Below are positions 1 to 6,582 of a DNA stretch of 9,550 bases, piece after piece (position 1 is the first letter of the stretch; each line of letters starts with the position of its first letter). This DNA comes from Pseudopedobacter sp. GTDB lineage: Bacteria > Bacteroidota > Bacteroidia > Sphingobacteriales > Sphingobacteriaceae. The stretch is taken from contig JACMNZ010000029.1 of assembly GCA_014378285.1 (NCBI GenBank), positions 1 through 9,550 on the forward strand, written 5' to 3'. A program made the position numbers and the translations under genes. Under the pieces are notes generated by a model. It worked only from the letters and a program-made list of their open reading frames with translations. It ran no database searches and was not told the origin of the DNA.

Positions 1-113
1 AAGAATTATATTTCATCTTTGCCTTAGGTCGTGTTCTTACGGAAAATATAATATAAAACAAAAAAGTTCATGAATACACAAACCTTTAATATTAATATAT
101 AAAAGACAAACCC

Positions 114-2045
114 TTAACCAACCAAGCTCTCAGTCACTCTTGGCATAGCCATTTTCTTCACTTCGTTAATGATAGAATCGCTATCGTAACCACATTCTGC
201 CCAAAGTTCTTTTTGCTCACCATGTTCAATAACCCTATCAGGAATACCTAAACGAACTATTTTTGATTGATAATCATGATCACACATAAACTCTAAAACG
301 GCACTGCCCATTCCGCCCTGTACGCAACCATCTTCAATCGTAATTACCTTATCAAACTTAGTAAACACTTCATGTAACATTTTCTGATCTAAAGGTTTTA
401 CAAACCTAATATCGTAATGCGCAGGATGATATCCTTCTTGGTTCAACTCTAAACAAGCTTTTACGGCCTCATTACCAATACTTCCTAAAGTAATAATGGC
501 AATATCTTCCCCGTCACAAATCTTTCTGCCTTTACCAACTTCAATTTCTTTAAATGGTCTTTGCCAATCCGTCATAACGCCATTTCCTCTTGGGTAACGA
601 ATTGAGAAAGGTCCACCATGATTTTTTAGTTGAGCCGTGTACATTAAATTACGCAACTCTTCTTCATTCATTGGTGCGGAGACAATCATATTTGGGATAC
701 TCCTGAAAAAAGAAATATCAAAAGCACCATGATGAGTTGCTCCGTCTGCGCCAGCCATACCTGCCCTATCCAAACAGAAAACAACTGGTAAATTCTGTAA
801 AGCAACATCATGAACCACTTGATCAAATGCTCTTTGCATAAAGCTAGAGTAAATATTACAATAAGGTATTAATCCCTGTGTTGCCAATCCAGCGGAAAAA
901 GTAACAGCATGTTGTTCGGCAATACCTACGTCAAATGCCCTATTTGGCATGGCTTTCATCATAATATTTAATGAACAACCTGATGGCATAGCAGGTGTAA
1001 CACCCATTATTTTATCGTTTTGCTGCGCCAATTCTACCATGGTATGTCCAAAAACATCTTGGTATTTTGGAGGTTGAGGTTTGTCTGAAACGGTTTTTTT
1101 TATTTCACCTGTAATTTTATCAAACAAACCTGGCGCATGCCATTTAGTTTGATCTTTTTCTGCCAGTGCAAAACCTTTTCCTTTAACTGTTATACAATGC
1201 AACAATTTTGGACCAGGAATATGTTTTAAATCTTCTAAAACTTTAACTAAATGATCAACATCGTGACCATCAATAGGCCCAAAATATCTAAATTTTAATG
1301 ACTCAAAAAGATTGCTTTTTTTGAGGATGGTTCCTTTTATACTTTTTTCTATTTTCTTAACAACCTTGTGCGCATCTGGGCCAAGCTCGGATATTTTGCT
1401 TAAAACAGCAGAAACATCATCTCTAAAACGATTATAAGATTTGCTAGTAGTAATATCCGTTAAATAATCTTTAAGCGCACCCACATTAGGGTCAATTGAC
1501 ATACAGTTATCATTAAGAATAACTAACAGGTTAGAGTTTTCTATCCCTGCATGGTTTAATGCTTCAAAAGCCATCCCAGCAGTCATAGAACCATCACCTA
1601 TTACGGCAACATGTTGCCTATCTGTTTCGCCTTTATATTGAGAAGCAACAGCCATTCCCAGAGCGGCAGAAATAGAAGTGGAAGAATGCCCAACACCAAA
1701 GGTATCAAACTCACTTTCACTACGTTTTGGGAAACCCGAAATGCCTTTATAAACTCTGTTTGTGTGAAAAACACTTCTCCTACCTGTTAAGATTTTATGA
1801 CCGTAAGCTTGATGGCCTACGTCCCAAACCAACTGATCATAAGGTGTTTTTAAAACATAATGAAGTGCAACTGTTAATTCAACAACGCCTAAATTTGCCG
1901 CAAAATGACCTCCATTAACAGAAACCACATCAATAATATACTGCCTTAGCTCCTTACAAACTTCCTTTAACTCCTTATTTTTCAGCTTTTTTAAGTCTGT
2001 AGGAGAATTTATTTTTGATAATAGCGGCCCTGCCTGTACTTCCAT
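114..2045 (-). CDS. dxs: 1-deoxy-D-xylulose-5-phosphate synthase
   Basis: This cytoplasmic thiamine-diphosphate enzyme condenses pyruvate with glyceraldehyde 3-phosphate to DXP, the first step of the MEP isoprenoid pathway and a precursor for thiamine and pyridoxal. The 643 residues are a normal full length for the family. Visible landmarks, in order: NGGHFAANLG with His47 (equivalent of the conserved E. coli His49), DVGHQAYGHK at 75-84, GHSSTS at 119-124, and the ThDP/Mg motif GDGSM at 150-154 with NDN at 178-180. The transketolase pyrimidine-binding domain starts near 325 and holds GIAEQHAVTF (374-383), where Glu377 matches the cofactor-activating Glu. DRAGMAGADGATHHG follows at 426-440, and the transketolase C-terminal domain covers about 500-640. 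No frameshift or missing key residue was seen. The ATG at 2043-2045 fits the family N-terminus. A 221-bp gap separates it from the upstream gene, so it is probably transcribed alone. The identification is secure. Confidence 0.97.
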   Translation of the reverse strand: MEVQAGPLLSKINSPTDLKKLKNKELKEVCKELRQYIIDVVSVNGGHFAANLGVVELTVALHYVLKTPYDQLVWDVGHQAYGHKILTGRRSVFHTNRVYKGISGFPKRSESEFDTFGVGHSSTSISAALGMAVASQYKGETDRQHVAVIGDGSMTAGMAFEALNHAGIENSNLLVILNDNCMSIDPNVGALKDYLTDITTSKSYNRFRDDVSAVLSKISELGPDAHKVVKKIEKSIKGTILKKSNLFESLKFRYFGPIDGHDVDHLVKVLEDLKHIPGPKLLHCITVKGKGFALAEKDQTKWHAPGLFDKITGEIKKTVSDKPQPPKYQDVFGHTMVELAQQNDKIMGVTPAMPSGCSLNIMMKAMPNRAFDVGIAEQHAVTFSAGLATQGLIPYCNIYSSFMQRAFDQVVHDVALQNLPVVFCLDRAGMAGADGATHHGAFDISFFRSIPNMIVSAPMNEEELRNLMYTAQLKNHGGPFSIRYPRGNGVMTDWQRPFKEIEVGKGRKICDGEDIAIITLGSIGNEAVKACLELNQEGYHPAHYDIRFVKPLDQKMLHEVFTKFDKVITIEDGCVQGGMGSAVLEFMCDHDYQSKIVRLGIPDRVIEHGEQKELWAECGYDSDSIINEVKKMAMPRVTESLVG

Positions 2046-2072
2046 TTTTACAATTAGGATTTTTTATAATTA

Positions 2073-2107
2073 CAAAGTAAGATATTCTTTGCTAATAATC
2101 ATGACAA
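2073..2107 (-). promoter_or_regulatory. Possible dxs promoter (weak match)
   Basis: Read on the minus strand, TTACTTTG (2073-2080) resembles the Bacteroidetes -7 box TAnnTTTG with one mismatch. A TTG lies upstream at 2105-2107. The 24-base spacing is longer than the usual range of about 17-23. The implied leader would be some 20-25 bases before the dxs ATG. It is the best candidate I see in the gap, but AT-rich DNA gives such matches by chance. Confidence 0.25.
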
Positions 2108-2152
2108 TTTAGAGCAAATAATGTTTTAAGATAAATTATATAATGTCTGAAA

Positions 2153-2189
2153 AAGGATTTATAGCTTGAAGGATAAGCAGGATCATTTC
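2153..2189. repeat. Possible decayed intergenic repeat
   Basis: On the minus strand this reads as GATCCTGCTTATCCTTCAAG followed by ATAAATCC. That resembles the 'AATCCTG-TTATCCTTTAATCC' sequences that I recall being scattered between genes in many Bacteroidetes genomes. It lies in the 221-bp gap between dxs and the PLDc_N gene and has no coding potential that I can see. The family assignment is from memory, not from a search. Confidence 0.3.
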
Positions 2190-2227
2190 TGAATATTCAA
2201 TAAATTTTACCAACCTAATTCTATTTT

Positions 2228-2244
2228 CTAAGCAATCGGCTTAG
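2228..2244. other. Small perfect hairpin after the PLDc_N gene
   Basis: CTAAGC and GCTTAG form a perfect 6-bp stem around the loop AATCG, 22 bases beyond the stop codon of the small membrane-protein gene. On the minus strand it is followed by an A-rich stretch rather than a T-run, so it is not a classical intrinsic terminator. It could still act as a 3' stabilising or weak termination structure for the ABC-PLDc_N transcript. Confidence 0.3.
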
Positions 2245-2266
2245 CAACTTCCTTTTTATAACTATT

Positions 2267-2455
2267 TCACATTTGCTTTTTCTTCCCGAAAAAGAAATAA
2301 GCAATCGCCCCTAATAAAGGAATCATAACGGCTATCACTATCCAAATTAATTTGGCTTTGTTGCTTAATTCCTTATTCTCGAAAATATCCTTTACGGCTA
2401 AAACGCTTACCACTAAAGGAAAAAAGAACAGCCCTATTAAAGTTATTTTACTCAT
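2267..2455 (-). CDS. Small two-helix membrane protein, PLDc_N type
   Basis: This 62-residue protein has two hydrophobic segments, about residues 4-22 and 36-56, separated by a charged linker (KDIFENKELSNKAK) and ending in GKKKQM. The second segment, with its IPLLGAIAYFFFGKKK end, has the look of the PLDc_N family (phospholipase D/nuclease N-terminal domain). That family is often found as free-standing small membrane proteins with no catalytic domain, and no HKD phospholipase motif is present here. The function is unknown. It is most likely an inner-membrane protein with a basic cytoplasmic tail. The start lies 14 bp after the ABC transporter stop on the same strand, so the two are probably co-transcribed. 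Whether they work together is open. Confidence 0.75.
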   Translation of the reverse strand: MSKITLIGLFFFPLVVSVLAVKDIFENKELSNKAKLIWIVIAVMIPLLGAIAYFFFGKKKQM

Positions 2456-2469
2456 TCCAAAATAATTAT

Positions 2470-4236
2470 TTATACCGTTTGTATAACTTCCTGATTAAAT
2501 CTTTCACCGATTTGCTGGCGCCACATGGCATAATATAAACCTTTTTCATCTATTAACTGCTGGTGTTTCCCTTTCTCTATGATATTCCCTTTCTCTAAAA
2601 CAAAAATCGTATCGGCATGCATAATAGTAGATAAACGGTGTGCAATTAATATCGTAATCCTGTCAGACTGTTCTGATACATTTCTAATCGTTTCCGTAAT
2701 TTCTTCTTCTGTTATGGAATCCAAAGCAGAAGTTGCCTCATCAAAAACCAAAATATTAGGCTTGCGCAACAAAGACCTTGCAATAGATAAACGCTGTTTT
2801 TCTCCACCAGACACTTTTACCCCACCTTCGCCAATTACGGTATCTAAACCATGAGAAGCTCGCGATAATAAAGAATCACAGGCAGCTCTTTTAAGCACTT
2901 TCATACATTCTTCATCAGTTGCACCCGGACGAACGAACAATAAATTTTCTCTGATGGTACCTGAAAAAAGCTGAGTGTCTTGAGTTACAAAGCCAATTCT
3001 TTCTCTTAGTTCATCTAAATTAATGGCTAAACTATCAACATTGTTGTATTTAATCTTTCCAAAAACCGGATTATAAAGCCCAACAAGCAATTTAACCAAA
3101 GTGGTTTTGCCAGAGCCAGACGGACCGACAAAAGCAATAGTTTCTCCATGCTTAACCTTAAAACTGATGCTATTTAAGGCATTTCGTGTAGCGGTTAAAT
3201 GTTTGAAGCTTACTTCATCAAAAAATAGTTCTTTAATGTTTCCCGTTGGGATTGGGTTTTCAGGTTTCTTTTCAATAGGAGTACTTAATATGGTTTGGAA
3301 ATTATTTAAGGAAGCTTCTGCTTCACGATAGGTTAATATGATGTTTCCAAACTCTTGCAAAGGTCCAAATAAGAAAAAAGAATAAAATAAAAATGTAAAA
3401 TACTGACCAGCGGTTATATCGTTTTGAAAAATTAACAATAATAAAATAACCACCATTGAGCTTCTAACTAAATTTACCGTAGTGCCTTGTAAAAAACTCA
3501 TGCTACGTACATACTTAACTTTTTGAAGCTCTAAATCCAATATTTTATAGGTTGTATTATTGAGTCTTTTAATTTCTTGATTTGCCAATCCCAAGCTTTT
3601 TACCAATTCAATATTTCTTAAAGACTCGGTAGTAGTACCTGCTAAAGAAGTAGTTGCACCAACAATTTTCTTTTGAATTACTTTTATTTTTTTTGATAAG
3701 GTCCAACTGACGATAAATATCAGTGGTATAGCCGCAAAATAAACCAAAGTTACTTTGTAGCTAATAGTTAAAGAATAGATGATTACGAAAATCATCCCCA
3801 CTAAACTGGTAAATAGTATATTAATGAAAGCGATTATAAACTTTTCAGAATCGAGCCTTACTTTTTGTAGAATACCCAAAGTTTCTCCACTACGTTGGTC
3901 CTCAAAAGTTTGATAAGGTAATTTTAAGGAATGTTCCAAACCATCGGCATACATTCTAGCGCCTAATTTTTGAGTAATAATATTGGCAAAATAATCTTGA
4001 AAGTTTTTGGCAATTCTAGAAACCATTGCAGCCCCAACCCCCAAACCCACTAATTTTAATACTCCAAATGTAAATTGTTGACTGGTTAGTGCATTTTTTT
4101 TCTCGATAAAGTTATCCACTATCAACCCAGTAATATGAGGATCAATCAATGAAAAACATTGGTTAATGGTTGCAAATAGCAAAGCCAAACCAATTAACCT
4201 TTTATAATTTTTTAAATATCTTTTTAATATCTTCAT
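2470..4236 (-). CDS. ABC exporter half-transporter (fused membrane and ATPase domains)
   Basis: This 588-residue type IV ABC exporter has the normal half-transporter length and is expected to work as a homodimer in the inner membrane. The transmembrane domain covers about residues 1-310, with hydrophobic stretches near 14-32, 57-73, 135-157, 163-180 and 259-292. The ATPase domain covers about 335-575 and all motifs are intact: Walker A GPSGSGKTT (371-379), Q-loop Gln419, signature VSGGEKQR (475-482), Walker B ILVFDE (495-500), D-loop SALD (503-506) and the switch His533 in IAHRLST. It belongs to the MsbA/multidrug/lipid exporter class. The substrate cannot be read from the sequence, and I see no specific reason to call it MsbA. 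It follows frr by 80 bp across a terminator and precedes the PLDc_N gene by 14 bp, so it likely starts its own transcription unit. Confidence 0.93.
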   Translation of the reverse strand: MKILKRYLKNYKRLIGLALLFATINQCFSLIDPHITGLIVDNFIEKKNALTSQQFTFGVLKLVGLGVGAAMVSRIAKNFQDYFANIITQKLGARMYADGLEHSLKLPYQTFEDQRSGETLGILQKVRLDSEKFIIAFINILFTSLVGMIFVIIYSLTISYKVTLVYFAAIPLIFIVSWTLSKKIKVIQKKIVGATTSLAGTTTESLRNIELVKSLGLANQEIKRLNNTTYKILDLELQKVKYVRSMSFLQGTTVNLVRSSMVVILLLLIFQNDITAGQYFTFLFYSFFLFGPLQEFGNIILTYREAEASLNNFQTILSTPIEKKPENPIPTGNIKELFFDEVSFKHLTATRNALNSISFKVKHGETIAFVGPSGSGKTTLVKLLVGLYNPVFGKIKYNNVDSLAINLDELRERIGFVTQDTQLFSGTIRENLLFVRPGATDEECMKVLKRAACDSLLSRASHGLDTVIGEGGVKVSGGEKQRLSIARSLLRKPNILVFDEATSALDSITEEEITETIRNVSEQSDRITILIAHRLSTIMHADTIFVLEKGNIIEKGKHQQLIDEKGLYYAMWRQQIGERFNQEVIQTV

Positions 4237-4253
4237 CTATTTTTTAAATCTCG

Positions 4254-4261
4254 CAAAAATA
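4254..4261 (-). promoter_or_regulatory. Possible -7 box of the ABC transporter promoter
   Basis: On the minus strand TATTTTTG, followed by C, matches the Bacteroidetes -7 consensus TAnnTTTG exactly. It sits 17 bp before the ABC transporter ATG. It coincides with the T-run of the frr terminator. No clear TTG is present at the -33 position, only GTTA within the terminator hairpin, so the call is tentative. Confidence 0.35.
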
Positions 4262-4293
4262 AGAAAGGGAATAAGTTTTTAACCTATTCCCTT
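4254..4293 (-). terminator. Intrinsic terminator after frr
   Basis: On the minus strand AAGGGAATA and TATTCCCTT form a perfect 9-bp stem (4285-4293 with 4265-4273) around an 11-base loop. A T-rich tail, TCTTATTTTT, follows. It begins 24 bp past the frr stop and separates the pyrH-frr unit from the ABC transporter. The stem has only three G:C pairs, but stem plus T-run is the classical form. Confidence 0.8.
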
Positions 4294-4316
4294 AATTTGT
4301 GATTATTGCTTGACTT

Positions 4317-4880
4317 TTAAACTGTCATTACATCTTTTTCTTTTATTTCTGTTAGTTGATCTACTTTGGTAATATATGCATCAGTTATTTTCTGAACCTC
4401 ACCTTCACCTATTTTGATCTCATCTTCAGAAGCACCATCATTTTTTAATTTTTTGATGCTTTCATTGGTTGCTTTTCTAATATTACGAACCGTAATCTTC
4501 CCTTTTTCAGCTTCCTCTTTAACTTTTTTTACTAAATCTCTTCTACGTTCTTCAGTTAATGGTGGTACATTTAAACGAATCAACTGTCCATCATTTTGAG
4601 GGTTTAAACCAATATTGGCTTCCATAATTGCCTTTTCAATTGGGCCAATCATGTTTTTTTCCCAAGGCTGTACAACAATGGTTCTTGCATCTGGTGTGTT
4701 GATACTAGCAATTTGTGCCAATGCTGTTGCGGCTCCATAATAATCGGCTGTAATCCCATCAAGCATTCCAACGCTTGCTTTACCAGCTCTAATTTTTGTG
4801 AATTCTGTATCTATGTGCGCTAAAGCTTTTTCCATACCGGACAATGCTTCATCTAATTCCATCTTTATAAACTCGTTCAT
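4317..4880 (-). CDS. frr: Ribosome recycling factor
   Basis: RRF works with EF-G to split the post-termination ribosome and release mRNA and tRNA. The protein is 187 residues, against about 185 for the family. Landmarks are KIRAGKASVGMLDGI (30-44), YYGAATALAQIASI (47-60), the segment ARTIVVQPWEKNMI (65-78), and the long C-terminal helix starting at LTEERRRDLVKKVKEEAEKG (108-127) and continuing through VRNIRKATN. The ATG at 4878-4880 gives the usual MNEFIK-type start. It follows pyrH by 18 bp on the same strand, and the pyrH-frr pairing is widely conserved, so they are very likely co-transcribed. A strong terminator follows. No anomaly was seen. Confidence 0.97.
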   Translation of the reverse strand: MNEFIKMELDEALSGMEKALAHIDTEFTKIRAGKASVGMLDGITADYYGAATALAQIASINTPDARTIVVQPWEKNMIGPIEKAIMEANIGLNPQNDGQLIRLNVPPLTEERRRDLVKKVKEEAEKGKITVRNIRKATNESIKKLKNDGASEDEIKIGEGEVQKITDAYITKVDQLTEIKEKDVMTV

Positions 4881-4898
4881 GGTTTTAAATTGCTTATA

Positions 4899-5603
4899 TT
4901 ATTTTACTAAAGTTCCTATTTTTTCGCCTTGCATTAACCTCATTAAGTTGTTTTCTTTGTTCATATCAAACACAATAATGGGTAATTTATTTTCATCACA
5001 TAATGTAAAAGCCGTCATGTCCATTACATTTAATTGCCTGTTGTAAACCTCTTCAAATGTTAAGGTATCAAATTTTGTAGCTGTTGGGTCTTTTTCTGGA
5101 TCGGCAGTATAAATGCCATCAACCCTTGTTCCCTTTAAAACTACGTCTGCTTTTATTTCAATTGCTCTTAATGCCGCTGCAGAATCTGTTGTAAAATACG
5201 GATTTCCTGTACCTGCACCAAAAATTACCACCCTTCCTTTTTCTAAATGACGCATTGCCCTTCTTCTTACATAAGGTTCGCAAATTTGTTCCATTTTTAT
5301 GGCAGATAGCAACCTAGAGTAAACTCCAACAGTTTCTAGCGCATTTTGCAAAGCCATGGCGTTAATTACCGTTGCTAGCATGCCCATATAATCTGCCTGT
5401 GCCCTATCCATACCTGATTTTTCGGCACTTAATCCCCTAAAAATATTGCCCCCACCTACAACAACCGCAACTTCTATCCCTAATTTTTGGATGGCTTTTA
5501 TTTCTTCTGCATATTGTAATACTCTAGCATTATCAATACCGTAAGATTGCTCGCCCATTAAAGACTCGCCACTAAGTTTTAAAAGGATTCTCTTATACTT
5601 CAT
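4899..5603 (-). CDS. pyrH: UMP kinase
   Basis: This enzyme phosphorylates UMP to UDP with ATP in pyrimidine nucleotide synthesis. The bacterial form is a hexamer of the amino-acid-kinase fold, cytoplasmic and usually allosterically controlled by UTP and GTP. The 234 residues are a typical length. Visible motifs are LLKLSGESLMG (7-17), VVVGGGNIFRG (47-57), MDRAQADYMGMLATVINAMA (65-84), the segment FGAGTGNPYFTTDSAAALRA (128-147), and KGTRVDGIYTADP (157-169). These cover the nucleotide- and UMP-binding loops and show no gap. It starts the pyrH-frr unit. The usual bacterial upstream partners rpsB and tsf are absent. Instead there is a 408-bp gap and then the murQ-linked hypothetical gene on the same strand. 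Confidence 0.97.
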   Translation of the reverse strand: MKYKRILLKLSGESLMGEQSYGIDNARVLQYAEEIKAIQKLGIEVAVVVGGGNIFRGLSAEKSGMDRAQADYMGMLATVINAMALQNALETVGVYSRLLSAIKMEQICEPYVRRRAMRHLEKGRVVIFGAGTGNPYFTTDSAAALRAIEIKADVVLKGTRVDGIYTADPEKDPTATKFDTLTFEEVYNRQLNVMDMTAFTLCDENKLPIIVFDMNKENNLMRLMQGEKIGTLVK

Positions 5604-5676
5604 TTTTTAGAATATTTTTTTGAATGAAAAGAAAAGAAGATGGCAGAGAAGTTTGAAAAAAATATTACCCTGTTAC

Positions 5677-5760
5677 ATTTCATTTTAAAGGATTTTGACA
5701 AAAATAGAAAATTCTGTTTGATAAAATGATTTCATTTTAAATTTAGTCGATTTTAACAAA
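5677..5760. repeat. Imperfect direct repeat in the pyrH upstream region
   Basis: The 13-mer ATTTCATTTTAAA occurs exactly at 5677-5689 and again at 5729-5741. Each copy is followed by a second shared block, GATTTTGACAAA at 5691-5702 and GATTTTAACAAA at 5749-5760, differing by one base. The distance between blocks is 1 base in the first copy and 7 in the second. It lies about 75-160 bp upstream of the pyrH start. It could be a doubled regulator-binding or promoter region, or remains of a local duplication. Confidence 0.5.
5699..5706 (-). promoter_or_regulatory. Possible -7 box of the pyrH-frr promoter
   Basis: On the minus strand TATTTTTG matches the Bacteroidetes -7 consensus TAnnTTTG exactly. 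It would give a leader of roughly 85-90 bases before pyrH. It overlaps the second block of the pyrH-proximal direct repeat. I do not see a TTG at the expected -33 position, so confidence is low. Confidence 0.3.
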
Positions 5761-5806
5761 GGAGATTACGGCGTATTTTCAAAGAGAGCAAAAGGAAAAT
5801 GATTTT

Positions 5807-5900
5807 ACCGCAGAGTTGAGCGGCTATTTTTTTGCCACTAATTTCACAAATGAAAGCTAATGTTAGCTATTGAAGATTTCACTAATCTGATTTTTTTAAG
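5807..5900. repeat. Remnants of Bacteroidetes-type intergenic repeats
   Basis: ACCGCAGAG (5807-5815) followed by TTTGCCACTAATTTCACAAA (5831-5850) and GATTTCACTAATCTGATTTT (5875-5894) recall the 'ACCGCAGAGTACGCAGAG' and 'GCCACGAATTTCACTAATT' sequences that I remember as frequent non-coding repeats in this phylum. Within the stretch CACTAAT and TTTCAC each occur twice, and AGCTAA-TG-TTAGCT (5855-5868) is a perfect small inverted repeat. Assignment to a family is from memory. Confidence 0.4.
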
Positions 5901-6011
5901 AAATATTGTAAACCATAAAATCCTATAAATTATGATTCAGACAATTTTTTTTTTAGCAGAAAGAGCAGCGTTACCAGAGCTGAGAAATTTTTTCATTTTG
6001 TGGCTCACTAT

Positions 6012-6578
6012 TTACCCCAACCTTTTCATTAACAAACCTTCCACTTTTTGGAATAGTTGCAAAGGCTTTAATTGTCTCCAATTCATCTCGTCCAGCTCGC
6101 CTCCAAAATTGATGTAATAATCTATGTTATTGGATTTAAATTCTTCAATAACATGTTCCCGAAAGTTGATTCCGGCAATCCAACCGTCTTCAACTTCTTG
6201 AAACCATTCTTCATAATAACAATCATCTGAGGAATGAAAATTTAATACATTTTCTCCGATTAAGATAAATTTATCTATCCCTTCTCCAATAATCGACTCA
6301 ATAATCTCTCGCTTTAAAAGCATAATATCGTTATCTATAGCGTCGTTCCATTCTCCAATTAATTCGATAATGGCATAAGAAAGGTCGTAATCAACAAAGA
6401 GGACTTTAATGTAAAGTGTATCAGATCCAAAATAATCCCATTGAGGGTGGATTAAGTAATTGTATATTTTTTTATCGAAACTAAACTCATTGTATTGAGT
6501 ATCATAAAACGGCGACTTATCATCTTCTGCGGCAATATAATCGTCTCTCCATTTATAATAAGGTTCTATTTCATGCAT
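6012..6578 (-). CDS. Conserved hypothetical acidic protein linked to murQ
   Basis: This is a 188-residue protein that I cannot assign to a characterised family. I believe similar proteins occur in other Bacteroidetes as unnamed hypotheticals. It has no signal peptide or membrane segment and should be cytoplasmic. It is strongly acidic (about 39 Asp/Glu against 16 Lys/Arg by my count) and rich in Tyr and Trp. The likely conserved blocks are EIEPYYKWRDDY (3-14), HPQWDYFGSDTLYIKVLFVD (44-63), ELIGEWNDAIDNDIMLLKRE (72-91), DKFILIGENVLNFH (102-115), and INFGGELDEMNWRQLKP (156-172). The alternating hydrophobic strands and helices suggest a compact alpha/beta fold. It starts 4 bp after the murQ stop, so it is almost certainly co-transcribed and possibly translationally coupled. 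A link to amino-sugar recycling is only an inference from position. Confidence 0.85.
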   Translation of the reverse strand: MHEIEPYYKWRDDYIAAEDDKSPFYDTQYNEFSFDKKIYNYLIHPQWDYFGSDTLYIKVLFVDYDLSYAIIELIGEWNDAIDNDIMLLKREIIESIIGEGIDKFILIGENVLNFHSSDDCYYEEWFQEVEDGWIAGINFREHVIEEFKSNNIDYYINFGGELDEMNWRQLKPLQLFQKVEGLLMKRLG

Positions 6579-6582
6579 ATTT

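Larger units (their letters stand above)
5604..6011. other. 408-bp gene-free gap upstream of pyrH
   Basis: I see no credible gene in either strand of this gap. It holds an imperfect direct repeat near pyrH (5677-5760), a possible -7 box (5699-5706), and sequences resembling decayed Bacteroidetes intergenic repeats (about 5807-5900). Poly-T and poly-A runs are also present, for example ten T at 5945-5954. A short plus-strand reading frame starts at 5932 but overlaps the 3' end of the hypothetical gene antisense and looks spurious. No intrinsic terminator for the hypothetical gene was clear. Confidence 0.6.

Noticed and set aside
1..16. Possible start of a further minus-strand gene (ATG at 14-16)
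   Set aside because: Only five codons are visible before the edge, so nothing can be supported. The 1-113 stretch otherwise shows no gene and no clear terminator for dxs.
1727..1918. Plus-strand reading frame inside dxs
   Set aside because: It is the antisense of a highly conserved dxs region (the ThDP-binding part) and is explained as a shadow.
2579..3331. Two plus-strand reading frames inside the ABC transporter gene
   Set aside because: They are antisense shadows of the ATPase domain, one of them reading opposite the Walker A motif.
4414..5046. Plus-strand reading frames over frr and pyrH
   Set aside because: They are antisense to two strongly conserved genes and show no independent family features.
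5677..5900. CRISPR-like repetition in the pyrH upstream gap
   Set aside because: There are only two imperfect copies of a short AT-rich motif, with no regular spacers and no cas genes nearby.
5932..6117. Plus-strand 61-codon reading frame
   Set aside because: It is antisense to the 3' end of the hypothetical gene, begins in a poly-T region, and has no recognisable composition or motif.
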